From contig CAJTRV010000002.1 in assembly GCA_910578855.1 (NCBI GenBank), positions 1 through 49,250 of the forward strand: 49,250 nucleotides of DNA. The letters run 5' to 3'. Position numbers and translations under genes: made by a program. Positions 17,035-25,892 of the stretch are shown here, one piece after another; within the stretch, counting starts at the first letter, position 1, and each line of letters opens with the position of its first letter. This DNA comes from an uncultured Bacilli bacterium (GTDB lineage Bacteria; Bacillota_I; Bacilli_A; RF39; UBA660). The notes under the pieces were generated by a model, which was given only the letters and a program-made list of their open reading frames with translations, ran no database searches and was not told the DNA's origin.

Positions 17035-17544
17035 TTAAATATCCTTTATATAATATTTCTTAATACTACTAGTTCCAATTTCCCTCGTAATTGGCGTCTC
17101 ATAAAAATCAGCTAATTCAAATTGTGTTTTTAATTTTTCATCGTTGGTCGTATATAACGAAACAAGGGTTGTCGTAAGTTCAAGATCACATACCGGATCC
17201 TTAGTATGCATTTCAAACGCAAACTGATTTCCACTACGCTTATGGAAAGCAAATTCAAAGTCTGAACATGATACATGTTCCCAAATTCCATTTTTATTAA
17301 CTGAGAATGTTACATTTCCAATTTCGCCCTGATACTTTTTGTTAGCCATCACATCAAGACTCTTCACCTGAGTCATATCCAATTTAATCGTAATGGCGCC
17401 ACTTAAGACGTCTCCATCTACCATTTTTGGAAAAAACTCTGTCATAATTTCCGCAGTAATAATACTTTTTCCTTGATAGGTTCGTTGTTTTAGATTCATT
17501 TCTGTTGACTTTACTTGAAATGAAATATGATTTAGTGTAAGCAT
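17035..17544 (-). CDS. Hypothetical protein, 169 aa
   Basis: A 169-aa soluble protein, predicted by eye to be mostly beta-strand (alternating hydrophobic pattern such as AITIKLDMTQVKSLDVMANK). No signal peptide, membrane segment or conserved catalytic motif. It has two Cys residues in the middle and C-terminal half and a basic C terminus (SSIKKYYIKDI). An agaggga site precedes the ATG at 17544. It lies 77 bases upstream of the DUF3788-like gene on the same strand, so they may be co-transcribed. Family not recognised. Confidence 0.75.
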   Translation of the reverse strand: MLTLNHISFQVKSTEMNLKQRTYQGKSIITAEIMTEFFPKMVDGDVLSGAITIKLDMTQVKSLDVMANKKYQGEIGNVTFSVNKNGIWEHVSCSDFEFAFHKRSGNQFAFEMHTKDPVCDLELTTTLVSLYTTNDEKLKTQFELADFYETPITREIGTSSIKKYYIKDI

Positions 17545-17666
17545 CGTTTCCCTCTTTCCTGTTATTTAAATTTTATTATAACTTAGATCACAAGAAAAGT
17601 AAATATGTTGGTATAAATTCATGAGCACCTAATATACTGTAATAGATAGTACTAGGAGGAAATGAT

Positions 17667-18215
17667 ATGATTAATAAAAAAAGTATTTGGTTTTTAACAT
17701 TATTTAGTTTAATACTCGTACTCAGTGTCTATTATGTAACGATGCCCAACGAGCTATTATTAACTGGTGGAGGAAACTATACGGCTGCAACCAAAGAAAA
17801 AACAAAAACCGTTAGTAAAACCGATTCTAAGAAAACAGAAGATACCAAGCCAACCATCAAAACAGAAGAAAGCGAACTACTCACTAGTCTCCGCGTCGAA
17901 GCCAACGAAAAATATACTGCCCAACTAGATGAACTAAAGGCAATTCTAACCAATAAGGATTCTAGTACCGAAGAGAAAAATAATGCCTTTGATAAAATGA
18001 AGACCATTAACAACAACCGTGGGAAAGAAGAAACACTGGAAAAAAAGATCAAAGAGCAATTCCAATTAGACTCTTGTGTCTTAATCAATGGAACTGATAT
18101 CAATATTACTGCATCAAAAGAAAAGCATGATACGAAACTCGCCAACGATATCATGCGCCTTACACAAAGCGAATTTGAATCAAAAATGTATATCACAGTT
18201 AAATTTCAAAAATAA
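17667..18215 (+). CDS. spoIIIAH: SpoIIIAH-like sporulation protein
   Basis: A 182-aa membrane protein: one N-terminal transmembrane helix (about 7-25), a Lys/Thr-rich linker, then a conserved extracytoplasmic domain (LTSLRVEANEKYTAQLDELK to the C-terminal DIMRLTQSEFESKMYITVKF). This is the SpoIIIAH/EscJ-type ring-building fold, with the usual helical pair then a beta-strand end. In Bacillus, SpoIIIAH spans the forespore-mother cell channel and binds SpoIIQ. Here it stands alone rather than in a spoIIIAA-AH operon. AGGAGG site upstream, terminator after. Sequence similarity is judged by eye, so the symbol is provisional. Confidence 0.8.
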   Translation: MINKKSIWFLTLFSLILVLSVYYVTMPNELLLTGGGNYTAATKEKTKTVSKTDSKKTEDTKPTIKTEESELLTSLRVEANEKYTAQLDELKAILTNKDSSTEEKNNAFDKMKTINNNRGKEETLEKKIKEQFQLDSCVLINGTDINITASKEKHDTKLANDIMRLTQSEFESKMYITVKFQK

Positions 18216-18236
18216 CCCATGGATGGGTTTTTTTTA
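18214..18236 (+). terminator. Terminator of spoIIIAH-like gene
   Basis: Inverted repeat aacccat/atgggtt (18214-18220, 18223-18229) followed by eight T residues directly after the stop. Confidence 0.75.
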
Positions 18237-18312
18237 TGCACACTTACCTCCTGAACACATAAAATAACATGAAGAAATATAAACCACCCAAAACTAGGAA
18301 GTGAGGGAAATC

Positions 18313-18519
18313 GTGAAAAAGAGTATTCTGACCAAACGTGAAAAAGAAGTATTTGAATTACTTATTTTAAATAAATCGACTAACGAAATTGCTACAGAAC
18401 TTGGAATTAGTGAAAAAACCGTTCGTAATCACATCTCAAATACCATGCAAAAGCTGGGTGTAAAAGGTCGGGCTGGAGCTGTTGTAGAACTTTTAAAACT
18501 TGGGGAACTTTTCTTATAA
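18313..18519 (+). CDS. gerE: GerE-like LuxR-type HTH regulator
   Basis: A 68-aa protein that is nothing but a LuxR/GerE helix-turn-helix: LTKREKEVFELLILNKSTNE, then IATELGISEKTVRNHISNTM and a QKLGVKGRAGAVVELLKLG tail. That length and sequence fit GerE, the late mother-cell regulator of spore coat genes in Bacillus. GTG at 18313 is preferred since GAGGG precedes it by six bases; the upstream GTG at 18301 overlaps that site. It lies between spoIIIAH-like and gerM on the same strand, each with its own terminator signal, consistent with a sporulation role. Confidence 0.85.
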   Translation: MKKSILTKREKEVFELLILNKSTNEIATELGISEKTVRNHISNTMQKLGVKGRAGAVVELLKLGELFL

Positions 18520-18546
18520 AAACTGCATGAAACGCAGTTTTTTTTC
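18519..18546 (+). terminator. Terminator of gerE
   Basis: Stem aaaactgc (18519-18526) with gcagtttt (18534-18541) followed by a T-run, starting at the gerE stop codon. Confidence 0.85.
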
Positions 18547-18571
18547 ATAAGATGATATTAGAGGTGAAGAT

Positions 18572-19546
18572 ATGCTAAAACGAATGATTAATAAGAAGAT
18601 TATGATCACCACTGCTGCCCTATTCGCACTATTTTTAATTTACTTAGTACCAAAGGATACTGGATATATCTTAACAGATGTGCCAAGCAAAGTCGAAGTT
18701 GTAAATGCTAGTGTCAATACTGAAGAAATCTATCTTCTAAACCACCGTCATATGTTAAGCAGAACCAAAATTGTCAACAATAAAAAACAAAATGATATTG
18801 CTGCTCGGGCCAAATTTGTTCTCGAGTCACTCATTCAAGATGGTCCAAATAGTAGCCAATTACCCAATGGCTTTCGGGCTATTCTACCAAGTGATACCAA
18901 ACTAGTTAGTCTATCATATGAAGAGGAACCAAAATTATTAAAAGTCAATTTTTCTAAAGAATTACTCGATGTCAAAGAAGAAGATGAAGAAAAAATGATC
19001 GAAGCAATTGTCTATACAGCAACATCGATAACAGAAATTAAACAGGTTATTTTATACATTGACAATCAAATTTTAACATTACTACCCAAAACCAAAACCA
19101 GTTTACCTTCGACCCTTGATCGAACCATCGGGATTAATAAACAATATGATTTTACCAAAACGGATAATATCAACCAAGTAACCATCTATTATATTGACGA
19201 ATTCAACGATAATCACTATTATGTTCCAGTTACAAAGTATATCAATGATGATCGGGAAAAGGTCAATATTATTATCGATGAATTAACTTCGACCAATACC
19301 TATAATAGTAATTTAATGAGTTTTTTAAGTAGTAATACCAAATTATTAGAAGCCAAACAAGTAAATGATATCATGGAGCTAGATTTTAATTCCTATATTT
19401 TTGACGAAGGTGAAAGTAAAAATATTTTAGAAGAAGTAGTCTATACTATATCACTATCAATTAAAGATAACTATGATGTCTCAGAAGTTGTTTTTAAAGT
19501 TGATACCGAGGAAATTTATAAAAGTGTCTTAAAAACTATTGAATAA
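18572..19546 (+). CDS. gerM: GerM-domain sporulation/germination protein
   Basis: A 324-aa extracytoplasmic protein anchored by one N-terminal hydrophobic segment (about 9-27, no lipobox Cys seen). It has two GerM-type repeats: the first about residues 50-170 (AARAKFVLESLIQDGPNSSQ, then VNFSKELLDV and ITEIKQVILYIDNQ), the second about 205-320. In Bacillus GerM is a mother-cell lipoprotein needed for spore envelope assembly and germination. An agaggtg site precedes the ATG. It follows gerE by 52 bases, completing a sporulation trio. The promoter of the next tRNA overlaps its stop. Confidence 0.85.
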   Translation: MLKRMINKKIMITTAALFALFLIYLVPKDTGYILTDVPSKVEVVNASVNTEEIYLLNHRHMLSRTKIVNNKKQNDIAARAKFVLESLIQDGPNSSQLPNGFRAILPSDTKLVSLSYEEEPKLLKVNFSKELLDVKEEDEEKMIEAIVYTATSITEIKQVILYIDNQILTLLPKTKTSLPSTLDRTIGINKQYDFTKTDNINQVTIYYIDEFNDNHYYVPVTKYINDDREKVNIIIDELTSTNTYNSNLMSFLSSNTKLLEAKQVNDIMELDFNSYIFDEGESKNILEEVVYTISLSIKDNYDVSEVVFKVDTEEIYKSVLKTIE

Positions 19547-19567
19547 AACAGGAAAATGTTATATAAT
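19539..19567 (+). promoter_or_regulatory. Promoter of tRNA-Arg
   Basis: -35 TTGAAT (19539-19544) and -10 TATAAT (19562-19567) with a 17-base spacer. The -35 overlaps the gerM stop codon region. Confidence 0.75.
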
Positions 19568-19597
19568 CTATTTGTTCTAATTATTTAGAGCAAATAG

Positions 19598-19674
<77 letters not shown>

Positions 19675-19683
19675 TCGAACATT

Positions 19684-19712
19684 AAAAAGTCTTGATTCAC
19701 AAGACTTTTTTC
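19684..19712 (+). terminator. Terminator of tRNA-Arg
   Basis: An 11-bp stem (aaaaagtcttg 19684-19694, caagacttttt 19700-19710) continuing into a T-run. Confidence 0.85.
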
Positions 19713-19765
19713 TTTATTTTGGAAAGATTTTGTCAATATTTCCGATTTTAACAAAAACTCGTTCT

Positions 19766-20395
19766 CTATTCACCTTCCGTAGTTAACGCAATTACTTTCA
19801 TTAAAACATCGCCATATTTACCGATCGCGGTCTCTCCTTTATTTACCAAAAATTTTTCAAAAGATATTTCCTTCTTTCTTGCAATATTTTTATCACTTTC
19901 TTTTGTGATCATTACACCGGTTACTTTTCCCGTTCCTTTTTTTAATAATTCTAATGTTTGCTTTGCATTTACTTTAACCAACCCACTTACTTCACGATCA
20001 TCAAAATTAAAATCGTTATACAATCCATTAAAAATACAAACATATATATTTGAAAAAGCCCGATCTTTGAAAATACTACCATCTTTTTGTTCTTTGTCCA
20101 TAATAAATTTATAGACATTTACAAATTCTGCTTTATCATAATCTACTTTAATTCCAATTTCTTCTTCTATTTCTCTTCCAAATCCCTCTTTAATCGTTTC
20201 TCCAGCTTTAACATGACCTGATGAAGTTGTATATAGTTTTTGTTCCTCTTTTCTTATTTGAAAGTAAATATTTCCTTCCTTATCATATAGCCAACAATGT
20301 ACTGTGTTATGCCACAATGCATCTCTATGAACAATGTTTCTATCTTCTTTTCCCAGATAATGACCATTCTTATCGTAGATATCCAAATACTCCAT
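19766..20395 (-). CDS. Nudix hydrolase
   Basis: A 209-aa cytoplasmic protein with a complete Nudix box (GHVKAGETIKEGF followed by GREIEEEIGI, i.e. GX5EX7REUXEEXGU). The glutamates bind Mg2+ and the enzyme cleaves nucleoside-diphosphate-linked compounds. The N-terminal pattern (LDIYDKNGHYLGKEDRNIVH and HNTVHCWLYD) resembles the isopentenyl-diphosphate-isomerase-like/YfcD subgroup of uncertain substrate. taggaggt precedes the ATG. Single gene between tRNA-Arg and the pilus genes. Substrate not predictable. Confidence 0.92.
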   Translation of the reverse strand: MEYLDIYDKNGHYLGKEDRNIVHRDALWHNTVHCWLYDKEGNIYFQIRKEEQKLYTTSSGHVKAGETIKEGFGREIEEEIGIKVDYDKAEFVNVYKFIMDKEQKDGSIFKDRAFSNIYVCIFNGLYNDFNFDDREVSGLVKVNAKQTLELLKKGTGKVTGVMITKESDKNIARKKEISFEKFLVNKGETAIGKYGDVLMKVIALTTEGE

Positions 20396-20547
20396 AATAC
20401 CTCCTAATGTTATTTAAATAAAACATCTTTGTTTTTATTATTCTGCTTGTTTCCCACTTTCACAAAACAGGTCCTCTACCCCCTTACTAGAAACCAGAAA
20501 GCAATCAAGGCTATCTATCATTACGTTCTAGATAACCACCAAACTTA

Positions 20548-21060
20548 TTACGAAGAAGTATTATTATTTCTTGCCAAAATCGTCGCATAAGTATCATTGT
20601 TATATTCAATTACTAAGCGGTAACCAATTCCATCACTATCTTTTATCGAACGAATAAATGATTGAAACTTATTAGATAATCCTAATGGTTTCATCTTATT
20701 CTTAAAATTGGTGACATCACTAGATACATAATAAGCCCTCCGTATATTCAGGCTATCGACCAAGCGATTACAAAAAGTTGTGTTGGTTAAATATGCGCTT
20801 GGACAAGTCGAGACCTCAATTTGTGTGATGGAAGTCGACTTTAAGGCATTGCTCATATTGGCAATTCCATTTTCTTGAAGATATTCTAGCAATACTTTAC
20901 TAGAATAAACTCCTTCAATGGTATTATAAGAAAAGGTAACATCGTAGCTATCTCGGACTTTTTGAAACTGAATATATAGAAAAATGAGCGTACTAGCAAT
21001 AAAGACTGATACCAATAATGTTTCAACCAACATAAACCCCTGGCAATTCCTTTTTCTCAT
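20548..21060 (-). CDS. Pseudopilin (ComG-like minor pilin)
   Basis: A 170-aa prepilin-like protein with a class III signal: a short basic leader ending in Gly, then FMLVETLLVSVFIASTLIFL, with Phe 1 and Glu 5 of the mature protein and a hydrophobic helix of about 20 residues. It would be cleaved and methylated by the prepilin peptidase at 22668-23438. Two or three Cys residues in the globular part (STCPSAYL, TFCNRL) could form a disulfide. Divergent from pilB, 119 bases apart. Which Com/Gsp minor pilin it equals cannot be told; a ComGC-like major pilin is not in the window. Confidence 0.8.
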   Translation of the reverse strand: MRKRNCQGFMLVETLLVSVFIASTLIFLYIQFQKVRDSYDVTFSYNTIEGVYSSKVLLEYLQENGIANMSNALKSTSITQIEVSTCPSAYLTNTTFCNRLVDSLNIRRAYYVSSDVTNFKNKMKPLGLSNKFQSFIRSIKDSDGIGYRLVIEYNNDTYATILARNNNTSS

Positions 21061-21179
21061 AAATTAACTCCTTTGTATTGTATTTATTCTAAAACTATTA
21101 TATAATATAAAAAGGATAAAAGCTAGTCTAAAATGTAAAGAATAAGAAACAATAGAAGCTATAAGAAGGGAACGAAACT

Positions 21180-22595
21180 ATGTTAAAAGTATATGACTAT
21201 GAGAGGATGCCCGTAGTTGAAGTCGTAAATGATATCTTGATTGATGCTTCAAAACGTGGTGCTTCCGATATTCACTTTGATCCGCAGGAAAAAGCGATGA
21301 AAGTACGAATTCGGGTCGATGGAACATTAATCGATTATACGGAAGTACCAAATACGATTAAGAAAAACTTGATTACCCGCATTAAAATTATTTCTGGAAT
21401 GAACATTACGGAATCACGATTACCTCAAGATGGAGCGATTAAAAATACGATTCAAGGAATCGGTCTAGACCTTCGTGTTTCTTCGTTACCAACCAATGCC
21501 GGAGAAAAAGTGGTAATTCGTATCTTAGATTATACGATGAGTTTTGCTGGTTTAGAATCACTCGGACTTAGCGATAGCAATCTTAAAAAAGTAATTAAAA
21601 TGATTAATACCCCCAATGGAATTATCCTCGTTACAGGGGCGACTGGTAGTGGTAAATCAACAACGGTATATAGTATCTTACAACGTTTAAATCGTGAGGA
21701 TACCAATATTATTACCGTTGAAGACCCAATTGAAATGGACGTTGAGGGTGTAAACCAAGTCCAAACCAATAGTGAAATCGGCCTAACCTTTGCCGCTGCT
21801 CTTCGTTCCATTTTACGTCAGGACCCGAACATCATCATGATTGGAGAGATCCGTGATACGGAGACTGCAAAGATCGCTGTTCGAGCTTCCATTACTGGGC
21901 ACCTTGTCCTATCGACCCTCCATACAAACAACTCATTAAATACCATTGAGCGTCTTTTGGATATGGATGTAGAACGTTACTTACTTGCTAGTGCATTAAC
22001 AGGAATTGTCTCACAAAAGCTAGCACGACGTATTTGTCCAAAATGTCGAAGTAAACGCCCTACTAATGATTATGAAAAGAACTTACTAAAAAAAGTTTTA
22101 GGACAAGATATCGAAGAACTTTATACAACGGATGGCTGTGAAGAATGCAGCAGCGGTTATAAAGGACGAATTGCCATTCACGAGGTATTATTAATCGATC
22201 AAGATATCCGTGATGCGATCAGTAGTAACATGCGTAAGGACCAATTGCGACACTTAGTATATCAATCCGATGTTACAACCATGTTACAAGATGGGTTGGA
22301 AAAAGTAGTTCAAGGATTAACGACAATTGAAGAAGTTCTAAAACTAATCGAATTAGATAGTGACGACTTATCCGATAACCATGAGACCCAATATGATTTG
22401 AAACATGCGATTGAATTTACGGAGATGAATCATAATACAGAACAGCAACAAAGATCCAACTCTACAAAAATAGTTCCCCCTACTCCTGATTCATCAGTTC
22501 CAGAATCTGTGATTGCGCCAATCGTAAGTCCTGAAGCGGAAGAAACTCTTCCTAATCAAGTTCTAGAAAACGACTTACCTGAATTATTATTTTAA
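21180..22595 (+). CDS. pilB: PilB/ComGA-type assembly ATPase
   Basis: A 471-aa cytoplasmic motor for pilin assembly. Walker A GATGSGKST, Asp-box and Walker B (RQDPNIIMIGEIRDTETA), His-box (GHLVLSTLHTNNS), and a tetracysteine zinc site (CPKCRSKRP and CEECSSGYKGR). It lacks the N-terminal MshEN-type extension and starts near the N2 domain (ASDIHFDPQ), like ComGA. About 95 residues of Gln/Pro/Ser-rich, probably disordered tail follow the ATPase (to PELLF), which ComGA lacks. aaGGG site before the ATG. Convergent with pilD/pilC and divergent from the pseudopilin. Confidence 0.93.
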   Translation: MLKVYDYERMPVVEVVNDILIDASKRGASDIHFDPQEKAMKVRIRVDGTLIDYTEVPNTIKKNLITRIKIISGMNITESRLPQDGAIKNTIQGIGLDLRVSSLPTNAGEKVVIRILDYTMSFAGLESLGLSDSNLKKVIKMINTPNGIILVTGATGSGKSTTVYSILQRLNREDTNIITVEDPIEMDVEGVNQVQTNSEIGLTFAAALRSILRQDPNIIMIGEIRDTETAKIAVRASITGHLVLSTLHTNNSLNTIERLLDMDVERYLLASALTGIVSQKLARRICPKCRSKRPTNDYEKNLLKKVLGQDIEELYTTDGCEECSSGYKGRIAIHEVLLIDQDIRDAISSNMRKDQLRHLVYQSDVTTMLQDGLEKVVQGLTTIEEVLKLIELDSDDLSDNHETQYDLKHAIEFTEMNHNTEQQQRSNSTKIVPPTPDSSVPESVIAPIVSPEAEETLPNQVLENDLPELLF

Positions 22596-22596
22596 C

Positions 22597-22621
22597 AAAT
22601 ATCCATAAAGGGTATTTTTTT
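22597..22621 (+). terminator. Terminator of pilB
   Basis: Stem aaatatcc (22597-22604) with gggtattt (22610-22617), one wobble pair, then a T-run. Confidence 0.7.
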
Positions 22622-22644
22622 ATTCCCTTTTTCATACCAATCCT

Positions 22645-22668
22645 AAAAAAACTACACAGCGTGTAGTT
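22645..22668 (-). terminator. Terminator of pilD/pilC operon
   Basis: On the minus strand aactacac (22661-22668) pairs with gtgtagtt (22650-22657), loop of three, followed by T residues. It overlaps the pilD stop codon. Confidence 0.75.
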
Positions 22669-23438
22669 TATCCAATATTATTTAATATATTAATTAAAGT
22701 ATTCATATCAAAACGTGTTAGATACAAAATCATTGCAGCCATTCCTAGGAAAGGACCAAATGGAATAATATTTGTCTTCTTCTGATACAGGATTATAAGG
22801 CTGATTGGCAATGCGATAAAGGAAGCTAGGAAAATCGAAACTACCGATAATGGAATTCCAAGTATCATTCCAAAAAGAAACAGTAGTTTAATGTCCCCAC
22901 CACCCATCGATTCTTTCTGAAAGATAAAATCACCAATCAGTTTAATGAGGTACATAATAATAAAAGCAACAACGCCACTACCAATTGCCATAACCGTATC
23001 AGAGAACCCATGACCAATCCATAATTCAATTACAAGCGCAACCCCACCGGTAATCAATACCTCATCTGGTAAAATCATATAGTAATAATCACTGACTAAC
23101 AAAATCATAAGAACTGATAAAAAGGTAAGGGCAATGATAAGTTCAAATTGGAAACCAAATATGTTATAACAAAGCGCAAATAATAATCCGGTCGCAAATT
23201 CATACAAGGGATGAAACCAGGAAATGGTTTGCTTACATTGCCTACACTTTCCACCTTGGAATAAAAAAGAAAGGATGGGAATTAATTCTTTCCAGGTCAA
23301 TTGATGGTTACAATTGGTACAATGGGAAGGAGGATTCACAATCGATTCTCCATTGGGAATTCGTGATCCCACGACATTAAAGAAGGAACCAAAAATGGTA
23401 CCAAAGAGAAAAAACACAGTTGTATAATAAATTTCCAT
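22668..23438 (-). CDS. pilD: Prepilin peptidase (A24)
   Basis: A 256-aa polytopic membrane aspartic protease that cleaves prepilin leaders and methylates the new N terminus. The N-terminal cytoplasmic loop carries the two Cys pairs of full-length PilD (SHCTNCNHQ and GKCRQCKQ), and the family motifs are present: GSFFNVVGSRIP, the first catalytic Asp in VSDYYYMILPD and the second in GGGDIKLLFLFG. AAGGAG site before the ATG. It follows pilC by 17 bases in a two-gene operon, so it should process the pseudopilin at 20548-21060. Confidence 0.95.
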   Translation of the reverse strand: MEIYYTTVFFLFGTIFGSFFNVVGSRIPNGESIVNPPSHCTNCNHQLTWKELIPILSFLFQGGKCRQCKQTISWFHPLYEFATGLLFALCYNIFGFQFELIIALTFLSVLMILLVSDYYYMILPDEVLITGGVALVIELWIGHGFSDTVMAIGSGVVAFIIMYLIKLIGDFIFQKESMGGGDIKLLFLFGMILGIPLSVVSIFLASFIALPISLIILYQKKTNIIPFGPFLGMAAMILYLTRFDMNTLINILNNIG

Positions 23439-23455
23439 CTTACTAACTCCTTCTT

Positions 23456-25372
23456 TTACTGAATTGCCGAATACATATTAAACATCGGAATAATGATGGC
23501 AAGAACGATTGTTCCAACCATTCCGGTTAAGAAAACGATCAAAATTGGCTCGATAAATGTCTTAATACGTGCAACAGAGCTTTCCTGAAGCGTTTGATAG
23601 TAGTTGGCTACCTTCTCCATCATCTCTGGCAATTCTCCTGTTTTTTCGCCAGTTACAAGCATTTCATAAGCTGGTACTGGGAAAGCCCATTGCCCTTTAA
23701 ACGCATCAGAGATCTTGTCTCCTCTACCTAAATTGGTAATGGTATTTAAAATTAACATTTTATAAATTTCATTGTTGGTCATCTTATTTAGGATATCCAT
23801 ACTCTCAGTAATAAAGACATTGTGTTTGGTAAGTGATGCCAATGTCTTCGTAAACATCGTAACTTCATTATAAATAATGACATTCCCAAACGCAGGAAGA
23901 TGCATTGCAAACCACTGTAATCCTGTTCTTACTGACCGAACATAACGATATAAATAAATCATGACTACAACAAAAATAATAACCCCTAATAAAAGCCAGA
24001 AAAAATTATGTTGTAGGAAGTCACTAATATTCATAATCATAATCGTAAAGCCTGGAATCGCACTCGCATCCATCGATGCATAAATATCGACAAATTTCGG
24101 AATAACGAATAACATAATAAAGATGATAACCCCGATTGCAAAGACAAAAACCAAACAAGGATACATCAAAGCATTGATCATCTCTTTTTTTGTTTTCTCA
24201 ATCTTCGAGAAATGGTCAGCCATATCATCTAATACCTCAGGTAATTCTCCGGTCATCTCACTTGTCTTAATCATGTTGATCAAAAGCTTAGGAAAAGCCT
24301 CTCCCTGTTTTTCTAATGCTTCACTGAAATTATCTCCCATTGTTAAATCATAAACAATCGTTCGGAAGATTCGCTGATATTGTTTCTTTTTATATTGCCT
24401 TGATAAAATCTTTAACGATTCTACTAAAGTAATTCCCGCTTTCAAATAAGTTGATAACTGCGTTAAAAAGAAAATCAAATCCTTATTTTTAATTTTTGTC
24501 CGTGTCGATGCTTCTTTCTTATGAAAGAACGTGATCCACTGGTTGGTAATAATACTATAAACAGTATAACCTTCACTAAGTAAAAATGAGTGAACCTCGA
24601 CTTTAGAAAAGGCCTCAAAGTATCCTTTTACTACTTTACCATTTTCATCTTTGGCAATATACTGATAAAGAATCTTCGTTGCACTCTTCTCGGCATCTTC
24701 ACTATCAAAATTAATTAATAATGCCTCATTATCTAATGCTTTTTTATTTTGAATATAGCGAACAACCGTTGAGTTATTATAACTTCGTTTAACTGCATTA
24801 ACAAATGTCTGTGGTAAGTGAATAAATCCAAACCATAAGTCATGAATTCGCTTGTCCAAAGACTTCTTTTCGATTATAACACTGGTATCGATAAACTCAT
24901 GTTCATTATTGATTATTTTACTCTCTGAATCCGGTGTTTCCGCCGTTATCGCCGTAGTATTTTGTGTTTGCGGTTTTTCTTCTTGGACTGTTACCTCTTC
25001 TTTTACTGGTTTTTCTTTAGGTCCAACTACTTTATAGATCGCCTCAAATACTTTGATAAAAATATCATATGTACCTTGACCAATCTTAGCCATCATCTGC
25101 CGAATTAAGAATAGAACAACTGTAATTCCAATAAACATATATACTGGAATCCGAATCGTAATCATATTAACAATTTGATAAATAAAATTACAGATAACAA
25201 TAAAACCATATAGAACATAACGCATTGGTTTTAAAAGAGTTGTAAATAGACTCGTAACAGCATATAGTATGACAAACAGTCCCAATGAAAAATATTTTAG
25301 AAAATAAAATGGGATCCGTACCACACGATATACCCATATACATGGCCATAGATAAAATGGTCTGTTTTTCAT
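23456..25372 (-). CDS. pilC: PilC/GspF platform protein, N-extended
   Basis: A 638-aa inner-membrane platform for pilin assembly. From about residue 235 it is a standard PilC/GspF (ILYQYIAKDENGKVVKGYFE, then two GspF repeats with motifs such as LKAGITLVESLKILSRQY, MIKTSEMTGELPEVLDDMA and VTGEKTGELPEMMEKVANYY). Family members are about 340-410 aa. The extra N terminus holds two strongly hydrophobic regions (about 15-50 and 55-95) and a Glu/Thr-rich linker (KEEVTVQEEKPQTQNTTAI). RBS GGTGGAGGT before ATG 25372. Operon with pilD. Confidence 0.93.
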   Translation of the reverse strand: MKNRPFYLWPCIWVYRVVRIPFYFLKYFSLGLFVILYAVTSLFTTLLKPMRYVLYGFIVICNFIYQIVNMITIRIPVYMFIGITVVLFLIRQMMAKIGQGTYDIFIKVFEAIYKVVGPKEKPVKEEVTVQEEKPQTQNTTAITAETPDSESKIINNEHEFIDTSVIIEKKSLDKRIHDLWFGFIHLPQTFVNAVKRSYNNSTVVRYIQNKKALDNEALLINFDSEDAEKSATKILYQYIAKDENGKVVKGYFEAFSKVEVHSFLLSEGYTVYSIITNQWITFFHKKEASTRTKIKNKDLIFFLTQLSTYLKAGITLVESLKILSRQYKKKQYQRIFRTIVYDLTMGDNFSEALEKQGEAFPKLLINMIKTSEMTGELPEVLDDMADHFSKIEKTKKEMINALMYPCLVFVFAIGVIIFIMLFVIPKFVDIYASMDASAIPGFTIMIMNISDFLQHNFFWLLLGVIIFVVVMIYLYRYVRSVRTGLQWFAMHLPAFGNVIIYNEVTMFTKTLASLTKHNVFITESMDILNKMTNNEIYKMLILNTITNLGRGDKISDAFKGQWAFPVPAYEMLVTGEKTGELPEMMEKVANYYQTLQESSVARIKTFIEPILIVFLTGMVGTIVLAIIIPMFNMYSAIQ

Positions 25373-25484
25373 ACCTCCACCGCCTATCTTTTTAGTCTTA
25401 TACTATATAATTATAACATATTTTACTAATATGTAAAACATTTTCCCGATGTTTTCATATAATATTTTAGAAAGGAGTATTGAT

Positions 25485-25862
25485 ATGAATTATTATAATC
25501 CGTATATGATGATGATGCCGTATACAAGTGCGGTAACTGCTCCAGCCAAAACTGGTTTGTTTTCAGGTCTACTAAGTGGGGCCCGGGGTATCAATTGGGG
25601 GAGTCTTCTAAACAATACCCAACGAACCCTAGGACTAATCAATCAAGCCATTCCCGTCGTGAAACAAGTAACACCGGTAATGCGGAATGCTAAAACGATG
25701 TTTCGCGTCATGAATGAATTTAAACGTGTTGATGAACCAGCGACCAATCAAAATATCCAAAATACACCAACGAATCAAGACCAAAATCAGGCGCAATCAA
25801 CAGCCGATTATACTCCTCAACTGATCCAAGATCATCAAAACGCACCTACATTCTTCGTCTAA
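25485..25862 (+). CDS. yqfQ: YqfQ/VrrA-like spore coat protein
   Basis: A 125-aa protein. The central part (GARGINWGSLLNNTQRTLGL, then INQAIPVVKQVTPVMRNAKT and MFRVMNEFKR) fits the YqfQ/VrrA family, spore coat-associated in Bacillus. The N terminus is Tyr/Met/Pro-rich and the C terminus Gln/Asn-rich. AAAGGAG precedes ATG 25485; an earlier in-frame ATG at 25449 lacks a site. In B. subtilis yqfQ lies near dnaG, sigA and trmK, and the same genes follow here, which supports the call. Convergent with trmK. Confidence 0.7.
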   Translation: MNYYNPYMMMMPYTSAVTAPAKTGLFSGLLSGARGINWGSLLNNTQRTLGLINQAIPVVKQVTPVMRNAKTMFRVMNEFKRVDEPATNQNIQNTPTNQDQNQAQSTADYTPQLIQDHQNAPTFFV

Positions 25863-25892
25863 AAAAGAGTTAGAATTTTTCTAGCTCTTTTT
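25862..25892. terminator. Bidirectional terminator yqfQ/trmK
   Basis: Stem aaaaagagttag (25862-25873) with ctagctcttttt (25881-25892), one wobble, T-runs on both sides. Shared by the convergent yqfQ and trmK genes. Confidence 0.8.

Noticed and set aside
20430..20590. Plus-strand open stretch overlapping the pseudopilin 3' end
   Set aside because: No start codon with a ribosome site, and it overlaps a well-supported gene on the other strand.
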